From assembly GCA_030600865.1 (NCBI GenBank), contig JAUVUS010000155.1, positions 1-6,457 of the forward strand: a stretch of 6,457 bases of DNA, in the 5' to 3' direction. How positions within the stretch are numbered: the stretch's first letter is position 1; the number at the start of each line of letters is the position of its first letter. This document shows positions 1-4,352 of the stretch, piece after piece. This stretch comes from Bacteroidales bacterium (lineage in GTDB: Bacteria; Bacteroidota; Bacteroidia; Bacteroidales; UBA12077). Under the pieces are notes generated by a model. The model saw nothing but the letters and a program-made list of their open reading frames with translations. It was not told where the DNA came from and ran no database searches. Position numbers and translations under genes: made by a program.

Positions 1-87
1 CATATCCGTCGTATTATCTTCATCATAATCAGTTAAAATAGCCTGAGCAAAAGCCCCTGAAAAGGCAAAAGCTAATACAAGCGTCAT
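1..87 (-). pseudogene. Antisense copy of the signal-peptide end of the neighbouring secreted protein
   Basis: On the minus strand an ATG at 87-85 opens a frame that leaves the window at base 1. It reads MTLVLAFAFSGAFAQA followed by ILTDYDEDNTTDM. The first part is a hydrophobic signal-peptide core with an Ala-x-Ala site (AFA) before QA. The second part is identical to codons 92-130 of the plus-strand gene. In frame upstream are ATT GCT and AAA, and then a TAA stop about 15 nt before the ATG, so the normal charged n-region is missing. I infer that this fragment is the true 5' end of the plus-strand gene, displaced by the fold-back, and not a separate gene. If the window starts inside a longer contig it could be a second, divergent copy. 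Confidence 0.55.
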
Positions 88-130
88 AGCAATTTTAACT
101 GATTATGATGAAGATAATACGACGGATATG
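1..130. repeat. Perfect 39-bp inverted repeat with 52-nt spacer at the window edge
   Basis: Bases 1-39 are the exact reverse complement of 92-130, with a 52-nt spacer (40-91). Both arms encode the same peptide, ILTDYDEDNTTDM, the left arm on the minus strand and the right arm on the plus strand. The spacer, read on the minus strand, encodes a signal peptide that flows in frame into that peptide. The simplest reading is that the start of one gene was copied back on itself. The join falls on ATTTT (92-96), which would also occur as the complement of an AAAAT expected near the true 5' end (a KIA-type leader), so 5-bp microhomology could explain the switch. A genuine invertible segment is the alternative. 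Confidence 0.9.
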
Positions 131-925
131 AACCAAACTACAGGTACTACGTTTAGCCTTTATGTATACCCAGATTTGGTTTACAGCCCGGGTTATGTTG
201 AAGCAGCAAATGCACCTTTAGGTGCTAATTCTGAATGGCGATGGACTTATGCTGGCTTGACAGGAGCACCACTTACTACTGTTTGGGCAGCTCAAAACAA
301 TGTTGATTTTACTGTTACTCCAGTTGGAGTTTATGCAGTTACTGTTGAAGAACGTAATACCCTTATTGGTTGTGCAGGTGGTGTTATAACACAAAATATA
401 AATGTTGTTGCTGCACCTACTGGTGGTTTTACTACAGCTGATGCAACTGCTTATTGTGGAAATCAGGCTGCTCAGGCAATTAATATTAGATTTATTGAAA
501 ATGTTCCAAACGCATTAACAGCATATGGATTTGCTGTTAGCGAGCTTGTTGAAGAGATTGATGGTAGTGATGCTTGGATTGCAACTGTAAGCACTAATAA
601 TACGTTTGTCGATTTTCAACTTACAGCAAAAGCTAAATCTGGTACTCCTGGTGTTACACTTGCTACTCCAAATTTAGACTATGATTTCAACTCTTCTGCA
701 CTTGCAGTTTCAAATAATAATCGAACACGATATACTTATACGCTTTTAGAAGCTTCTGATGCGGGTACTGGTATTGATGGTATTATTTCAGCAATTAGCC
801 AGAAATCAGGTTATACTGATGGTCTTGTAACATATGCTTTTACTGATGATGCAGTTGTATTTATTGTAAATCCTGCTCCTGTTACTGGCCCTATTTATCA
901 TATTGCTAATGATTACTCTTACTAA
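92..925 (+). CDS. Secreted hypothetical protein, 5' end displaced by inverted repeat
   Basis: I do not recognise this family. The first ATG is at 128 (265 codons), but the frame matching the antisense copy begins at 92, and the signal peptide lies on the opposite strand at 40-87. The true protein is therefore probably about 290-300 residues and exported. From the ATG at 128 it is rich in Ala, Thr, Val and Asn, with few charged residues. The segment at about residues 36-95 (WRWTYAG, then VYAVTVEERN and a GC) resembles one Ig/PKD-like beta-sandwich as found in Bacteroidota surface proteins. Only two Cys are visible. The C-terminus (PAPVTGPIYHIANDYSY) shows no type IX sorting domain that I can recognise. 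Val, Thr and Gly codons are mostly T-ending (GTT, ACT, GGT), which may indicate high expression. A terminator follows within 60 nt, so it seems transcribed apart from the CHU_C/PorP operon. A surface or fibre component serving that system is possible but is only inference. Confidence 0.7.
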   Translation: MLTDYDEDNTTDMNQTTGTTFSLYVYPDLVYSPGYVEAANAPLGANSEWRWTYAGLTGAPLTTVWAAQNNVDFTVTPVGVYAVTVEERNTLIGCAGGVITQNINVVAAPTGGFTTADATAYCGNQAAQAINIRFIENVPNALTAYGFAVSELVEEIDGSDAWIATVSTNNTFVDFQLTAKAKSGTPGVTLATPNLDYDFNSSALAVSNNNRTRYTYTLLEASDAGTGIDGIISAISQKSGYTDGLVTYAFTDDAVVFIVNPAPVTGPIYHIANDYSY

Positions 926-947
926 AATTAATTAATATAAAAACATC

Positions 948-980
948 AAAACTGGTTCAGGATTTTCCTGAACCGGTTTT
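948..980 (+). terminator. Intrinsic terminator of the first secreted-protein gene
   Basis: Arms 948-961 and 967-980 pair over 14 positions with a single G-U wobble around a 5-nt loop (ATTTT). The 3' arm ends in TTTT. The hairpin begins 23 nt after the TAA at 925, which fits a rho-independent terminator. The A-rich 5' side makes it possibly bidirectional, but no minus-strand gene is seen here. Confidence 0.75.
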
Positions 981-987
981 AAAACAA

Positions 988-1035
988 ACCAACCTACGCT
1001 AAACCTGTCTGCCGACAGGCAGAGCTACGGTTGGT
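988..1035. repeat. REP-like palindrome (nested hairpin, CTGCCTG-CGGCAG family)
   Basis: Outer arms 988-994 and 1029-1035 (ACCAACC/GGTTGGT) pair perfectly. After a 3x3 internal loop, GCT (998-1000) pairs with AGC (1023-1025). The core CCTGTC/GACAGG (1004-1009/1014-1019) closes a TGCC loop. Read on the minus strand, 1022-1004 matches the nested palindrome at 3290-3308 and 4137-4155 at 17 of 19 positions. It therefore belongs to the same dispersed family seen around the transposase, in the opposite orientation. No protein is encoded here. Confidence 0.65.
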
Positions 1036-1050
1036 AAAAAAAACAAAAAA

Positions 1051-1080
1051 TCATAGCACGACTTTTAAGTCGTGCCATGA
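1051..1080. repeat. 30-nt near-perfect palindromic hairpin, second REP-like family
   Basis: TCAT, one mismatch, then GCACGACT pair with AGTCGTGC, one mismatch, and ATGA around a four-base centre TTTA. That gives 12 paired positions of 13. No T-run follows, only A-rich sequence up to the next start, so a terminator is less likely than a dispersed palindromic repeat or an mRNA leader structure for the operon beginning at 1117. The sequence is unrelated to the GCCT-loop hairpins further along. Confidence 0.6.
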
Positions 1081-1116
1081 TTAAATAAAAAACAAAAGCA
1101 TAACCAAAATAAAAAA

Positions 1117-2124
1117 TTGAAAAATAATATTCAAATATTAATTTTTATCATTTTCCTGGTTTTCGGATCGGGGTTTAATAGTTATGCACAGGATTTACCT
1201 GTTGCTTGCGGTGGAGGTATTGTGCGTTATGGCGTAATTGGCGATAATGGTAATTCTGTTTTTGATTGGAGTGTTACTGGCGGAGATATTATAAACGACT
1301 ACAATGATTCTATTGATGTGCAATGGAATTCGGTTGCAGGGGCTCATTTTATCCGGGTAACGGAAACAAATTTATATGGTTGTACTGGAGAACAATACGA
1401 AGATACTGTTATTGTTTCGACTCCTTTTGTTGATTTAGGATTGGATGCTGATATCTGTGTTGGTGAAACTTATGAGTTTATTGCTTCAGCCTCAGATATA
1501 TCTACTTATTTGTGGCAAGACGATAGTAATGCTGAAACATTAATAGCTTCAACAGATGGACAGTACTGGGTTCGTGTAACCGATAATTATGGTTGTATCG
1601 CATCAGATACTGCTTTATTAATTGTTCATGATTTACCTGCTGTAGATTTAGGCCCTGATACTACATATTGTGGTGATGAAGGCCTTGTGTTTGATGTATC
1701 GGAATACGGAATTTATTATGATTGGTTCGATGGAGATATAGCATCAACATACACTGTATATACTCAAACTCAGGATCAGGAAATCTGGGTAAATGTTACG
1801 GATGATTTCGGTTGTGTTGGATCAGATACGGTTATAGTTCGTTCCTGTGGAGAATTGGAAATACCGAATGCATTTACTCCTAATGACGATGGTATAAATG
1901 ATACATGGGAAATTGAACAATTATTTATTTTTAATGAGGTGACTGTCGATGTATTTAACAGATGGGGTGAAAGAGTTTTCCAGTCTAGTGGATATTCATC
2001 TGATCAGTTCTGGGATGGTACAAGCCAGAAAGGTAAAAAATTACCAATGGATGCTTATTATTATGTTATAGATTTACATAATGGTGAAGAGCCAATAGTT
2101 GGTAATGTAACAATAATAAGGTAG
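1117..2124 (+). CDS. Ig-like repeat protein with gliding motility-associated C-terminal (CHU_C) domain; type IX secretion cargo
   Basis: This is a predicted secreted surface protein of 335 residues. Residues 1-25 form a signal peptide (hydrophobic core ILIFIIFLVFGSGF, likely cleavage after YAQ or nearby). Three beta-sandwich Ig/PKD-like segments follow at about 26-101, 105-170 and 176-241. Each ends in the typical strand pattern of aromatic-V-x-V-T-(D/E), then a short spacer, GC and a Thr-Val/Leu strand (for example WVRVTDNYGC). Residues 246-335 are the CHU_C-type domain: IPNAFTPNDDGINDTW, VFNRWGERVF, FWDGT, GKKLP, AYYYVIDL and a final GNVTIIR. In Bacteroidota this class of C-terminal domain directs proteins through the type IX secretion system, usually with a PorP/SprF partner, and one is encoded 42 nt downstream. 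The start is TTG at 1117. No in-frame ATG precedes the signal peptide, although the frame is open back to 1081. The surface ligand or target cannot be told. Confidence 0.88.
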   Translation: MKNNIQILIFIIFLVFGSGFNSYAQDLPVACGGGIVRYGVIGDNGNSVFDWSVTGGDIINDYNDSIDVQWNSVAGAHFIRVTETNLYGCTGEQYEDTVIVSTPFVDLGLDADICVGETYEFIASASDISTYLWQDDSNAETLIASTDGQYWVRVTDNYGCIASDTALLIVHDLPAVDLGPDTTYCGDEGLVFDVSEYGIYYDWFDGDIASTYTVYTQTQDQEIWVNVTDDFGCVGSDTVIVRSCGELEIPNAFTPNDDGINDTWEIEQLFIFNEVTVDVFNRWGERVFQSSGYSSDQFWDGTSQKGKKLPMDAYYYVIDLHNGEEPIVGNVTIIR

Positions 2125-2166
2125 AATTTTGGAAATCTCACTTAGATTGATTTGTTTTACAAACTA

Positions 2167-3141
2167 ATGAAAAAAATATTAACCATACTGTTTATCATAA
2201 TGTTGACTGTGTTTTCTGCAAAAAGTCAGGAACCTATTTTTAGTCAATATACGATGAACAAATTCCTTATTAATCCTGCTTACGCTGGAAGTGAGGGATA
2301 TACTACTTTTAATCTTACTGCACGTCAACAATGGCTGGGTTTTGAAGATGCACCAATGATCCAGGCTATAAGCGGGCAAACCAGGATTTTGAAAACAAGT
2401 CATATTTCAAAGTCAAGATCTGTCAAGAAAAGAACAAAAAAACGCCGTCCTAGTGGGAAAATAGGATTAGGGGCTTATTTATATAACGACCAGAACGGGC
2501 CTATTGGAAGAACAGGACTAGAGTTATCATATGCATATCATTTATTTATTCAAGACGGGCAGTTATCTTTAGGTTTATCTTTATCGGCATATCAGTTTAG
2601 AGTTAACACAAGTGAACTACACACTTTTGAGGGTTATGATCCATTAATTGACGAAGCACGCGAGAGCATGTTTATTCCTGATGGAAGTGTTGGAATATAT
2701 TATACATATCAACCTTTTTATATTGGTGTATCAGCAAAGAATTTATTTCAGGCTTCTGTAAAATTCGGAGGTGACAATAGTTTTACTGATTATCAGCAAG
2801 TGAGAAATTATTATTTGATAACAGGCTATAGATATGATATGGATAATGATTTTGAAATTGAACCATCATTATTAATAAAAACAACTGAGGCATTTAATCT
2901 ACAGGCAGATGTATCTGTAAAAGGATTTTATAAAAGAGATTATTGGTTAGGATTTTCTTATAGAACCGGTAATGCTATTGTTACTATGGTTGGTATAAAA
3001 ATTGACAAGTTGTATGTTGGTTATGCTTTCGACTATTCTTTAAATGATATTCAAAGAATTAGTTATGGTTCGCATGAAATAATGATTGGAATGAATTTTG
3101 GCGACAATACCAGACGCTACAGATGGCTTAACAGATTCTAA
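2167..3141 (+). CDS. PorP/SprF family type IX secretion system outer-membrane protein
   Basis: I place the start at the ATG at 2167 (324 residues), which gives a clean MKK-type signal peptide (about residues 1-20, ending SAKSQ). A TTG at 2152 would add five residues and is the alternative. The mature protein opens with the family hallmark PIFSQYTMNKFLINPAYAG (about 23-41), then ARQQW (52-56). Alternating beta-strand segments follow (GLGAYLYND, LELSYAYH, LSLGLSLSAYQF, YIGVSAKNLF, VGYAFDYSL). It closes with SHEIMIGMNF, the usual C-terminal strand pattern of a 14-stranded-type barrel. Length is normal for the family. PorP/SprF proteins act at the outer membrane in the export or anchoring of specific type IX cargo, and here the adjacent CHU_C protein is the obvious partner. 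Unusual is a Lys/Arg-rich stretch at residues 76-98 (KSRSVKKRTKKRRPSGK), probably in an extra-membrane loop. Confidence 0.9.
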   Translation: MKKILTILFIIMLTVFSAKSQEPIFSQYTMNKFLINPAYAGSEGYTTFNLTARQQWLGFEDAPMIQAISGQTRILKTSHISKSRSVKKRTKKRRPSGKIGLGAYLYNDQNGPIGRTGLELSYAYHLFIQDGQLSLGLSLSAYQFRVNTSELHTFEGYDPLIDEARESMFIPDGSVGIYYTYQPFYIGVSAKNLFQASVKFGGDNSFTDYQQVRNYYLITGYRYDMDNDFEIEPSLLIKTTEAFNLQADVSVKGFYKRDYWLGFSYRTGNAIVTMVGIKIDKLYVGYAFDYSLNDIQRISYGSHEIMIGMNFGDNTRRYRWLNRF

Positions 3142-3144
3142 CAC

Positions 3145-3170
3145 TAGGACTGCGAAGCGCCTGCTTCGCT
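3145..3170 (+). repeat. GCCT-loop REP hairpin, variant 1 (solitary)
   Basis: Stem GCGAAGC (3152-3158) and GCTTCGC (3163-3169) closes a GCCT loop. TAGGAC (3145-3150) stands just 5' of the hairpin. The tag and the loop are the same as in the hairpins around the transposase gene, while the stem differs by compensatory changes (A:T where the others have C:G or T:A). It lies 11 nt after the PorP stop codon. Because no T-run follows, I call it a dispersed repeat, though it may also protect the 3' end of the operon mRNA. Confidence 0.7.
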
Positions 3171-3276
3171 GGTAAAAAAGTAATCCATCCCAGGTAATTT
3201 TTACTAAATTCTTTTTTTTGTGAATTTTATTTCGTTATCAGTTGAAATACTACTATAATTCGTTTTTTTGTAATGA

Positions 3277-3362
3277 TTCTCGTAGCAGCCTGCCTGACGG
3301 CAGTCAGGGTGCTACGAGTTCCTTTTGGTAGCACATTAGGACAACGCAGCGCCTGCTGCGTT
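3277..3362. repeat. Upstream flanking REP block (nested hairpin plus GCCT-loop hairpin)
   Basis: The first hairpin has arms CTCGTAGC (3279-3286) and GCTACGAG (3311-3318). Its loop is occupied by a second palindrome (3289-3308, CCTG-c-CTG / CAG-t-CAGG around ACGG). TTCC follows at 3319-3322. The second hairpin has TAGGAC (3337-3342) and arms AACGCAGC (3343-3350) and GCTGCGTT (3355-3362) closing GCCT. On the minus strand the first hairpin shows the same layout as the second: a GGAA tag, then the stem. The block ends 64 nt before the transposase ATG and recurs after the gene. Bases 3277-3330 are identical to 4124-4177. Confidence 0.85.
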
Positions 3363-3426
3363 TATTTAGCATAAAATTTGTACTATTCTACAAAATTAAT
3401 AAATTAGTAATTTGTAATAAATAACT

Positions 3427-4104
3427 ATGCAGAAAAGACAAACACCTGATGAATACCGCCGAAACCTACCACATATTCAACCGCAGGGAGGTGTGTTTTT
3501 TATAACTTTTCGTCTGTATGGTTCAATACCTGTAAGTGAGATAGAAAATATATCAAATATTTATAAAAACACAAATACAACTGATATTTTAGGCAAATCA
3601 GTTAAAAGGCTAAAACAAGAACAACAGGAGGATTATTTTTTAGCTTTTGATGAATATTTAGATAATAATCTTAATGCCCCTTATTATTTGTCAAAACCGG
3701 AAATAGCACAATTAGTTTCTGATTCTTTACATTTTAGGGATGGTAGAGATTATAAGTTGGTTTGTTTTTGCATTATGAGTAATCATGTTCATATGATAAT
3801 TTATAATCTTCAAAAGCCATTAGATAGGATTATGAAAGAACTGAAATCGTTTACTGGAAATGGGGCTTTGAAGATATTGAGGAATGTGGATAACGCAGCG
3901 CCTGCTGCGTTAAATAATCTCGTAGCAGGCGCTACGAGTTCCAGGTTCTGGCAACCCGAATCATTCGATAGAATTGTGCGTGACAGAAATGATATGGCTA
4001 ATAAAATTTCATATATTTTAAATAATCCTGTTAAAGCAGGTTTTGTCAATTATTGGAAAAAGTGGAAATGGAGTTATTGTCGACCTGAATTTTTAAATGA
4101 TTAA
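3427..4104 (+). CDS. REP-associated tyrosine transposase (RAYT, Y1/HUH, IS200-like family)
   Basis: This is a 225-residue single-strand DNA transposase of the Y1 family (Transposase IS200-like domain). These proteins bind and cut palindromic REP sequences at hairpin feet. The N-terminus is typical (RRNLPHIQPQGGVFFITFRL, residues 11-30). The metal-binding HUH motif is NHVHMII (His120, His122), followed by the helix PLDRIMKELKSFTG (131-144). FWQPESFDRIVRD (174-186) comes next, and the catalytic tyrosine is most likely Tyr196 in SYILNNPVKAGFV. All key residues are present and the frame is intact. The oddity is residues 156-172 (NAAPAALNNLVAGATSS), which are encoded by two of the element's own REP hairpins lying in frame. 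The gene is flanked by directly repeated REP blocks ending 64 nt before and starting 20 nt after it, so it resembles a REPtron arrangement. It is not a classical insertion sequence, because I see no separate left and right IS ends. Confidence 0.9.
   Translation: MQKRQTPDEYRRNLPHIQPQGGVFFITFRLYGSIPVSEIENISNIYKNTNTTDILGKSVKRLKQEQQEDYFLAFDEYLDNNLNAPYYLSKPEIAQLVSDSLHFRDGRDYKLVCFCIMSNHVHMIIYNLQKPLDRIMKELKSFTGNGALKILRNVDNAAPAALNNLVAGATSSRFWQPESFDRIVRDRNDMANKISYILNNPVKAGFVNYWKKWKWSYCRPEFLND
3888..3942. repeat. In-frame REP hairpin pair inside the transposase gene
   Basis: Two hairpins stand head to head within the coding sequence. The first has foot GGAT (3888-3891) and arms AACGCAGC (3892-3899) and GCTGCGTT (3904-3911) with GCCT loop. 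AAATAAT follows as spacer. The second has arms CTCGTAGC (3919-3926) and GCTACGAG (3931-3938) with AGGC loop, followed by TTCC (3939-3942). On the minus strand the second reads GGAA, stem, GCCT, stem, the same design as the first. Both match the flanking block hairpins in stem and tag. The pair is translated without a stop as roughly residues 155-172 of the transposase. Confidence 0.85.
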
Positions 4105-4123
4105 TGGATATTATTATTTGTTT

Positions 4124-4214
4124 TTCTCGTAGCAGCCTGCCTGACGGCAGTCAGGGTGCTACGAGTTCCTTTTGGTAATGCAGTACATTAGGACAACGCA
4201 GCGTCTGCTGTGTT
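4124..4214. repeat. Downstream flanking REP block, direct repeat of the upstream one
   Basis: Bases 4124-4177 are identical to 3277-3330, including the nested hairpin (arms 4126-4133 and 4158-4165). The block then has about 5 extra bases (ATGCA) before the shared ACATTAGGAC. Its GCCT-type hairpin has decayed: the arms are AACGCAGC (4195-4202) and GCTGTGTT (4207-4214) with loop GTCT. That is one loop change and one C-to-T change that leaves a G-U pair. The repeat starts 20 nt after the transposase stop and has the same orientation as the upstream block. Confidence 0.85.
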
Positions 4215-4240
4215 ACAAAAAAAAGAAGTTAGCTGTGTAA

Positions 4241-4281
4241 ACTCTGTCAGGGATTCGAAACCCTAACCAGAGTATTTTTTT
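4241..4281 (+). terminator. Hairpin followed by T-run, probable intrinsic terminator
   Basis: ACTCTG (4241-4246) pairs with CAGAGT (4268-4273). Inside, AGGG (4249-4252) pairs with CCCT (4261-4264), and the TTCGAA centre extends the symmetry with one mismatch. Seven T residues follow from 4275. It sits between the REP/transposase island and the TPR operon and would stop readthrough into the latter. The strong palindromic core also resembles a dispersed repeat, so it may be a third repeat family doubling as a terminator. Confidence 0.55.
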
Positions 4282-4352
4282 GTATATTCATTTCAACTTG
4301 TAACGTTATATGGTTAATTTCGTAGAAAAACCAAATTAAATATTGTAGCAAT

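Noticed and set aside
2179..2403. Minus-strand open frame of 74 codons inside the PorP/SprF gene
   Set aside because: It lies wholly within a well-supported gene on the other strand, has no recognisable domain, and has no start context. It is a shadow.
3142..3426. A CRISPR-like array, because of the recurring short palindromes
   Set aside because: The repeats differ in sequence, alternate in orientation, have no regular unique spacers and sit around a RAYT gene, which is the REP pattern.
3810..4049. Minus-strand open frame of 79 codons inside the transposase gene
   Set aside because: It is fully overlapped by the RAYT coding sequence, and its apparent composition comes from the palindromic inserts and the reverse of conserved transposase codons.
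3427..4104. A full IS200/IS605 insertion sequence
   Set aside because: No TnpB, no distinct left and right subterminal ends, and RAYT-type motifs with REP-type flanks are present. This is a REP-associated transposase and not a classical IS.
4241..4273. GGGATTCGAAACCCT resembles the T-arm of a tRNA 3' end
   Set aside because: The outer ACTCTG/CAGAGT arms close directly around it, there is no anticodon or D arm upstream at the right distance, and a T-run follows. A terminator or palindromic repeat explains it better.
4298..4322. TTG ... TAATTTCG as a Bacteroidota-type promoter for the TPR operon
   Set aside because: The -7-like box differs from TAnnTTTG and the spacing from the TTG is about 14 nt, shorter than usual. 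It is too weak to call without transcript data.
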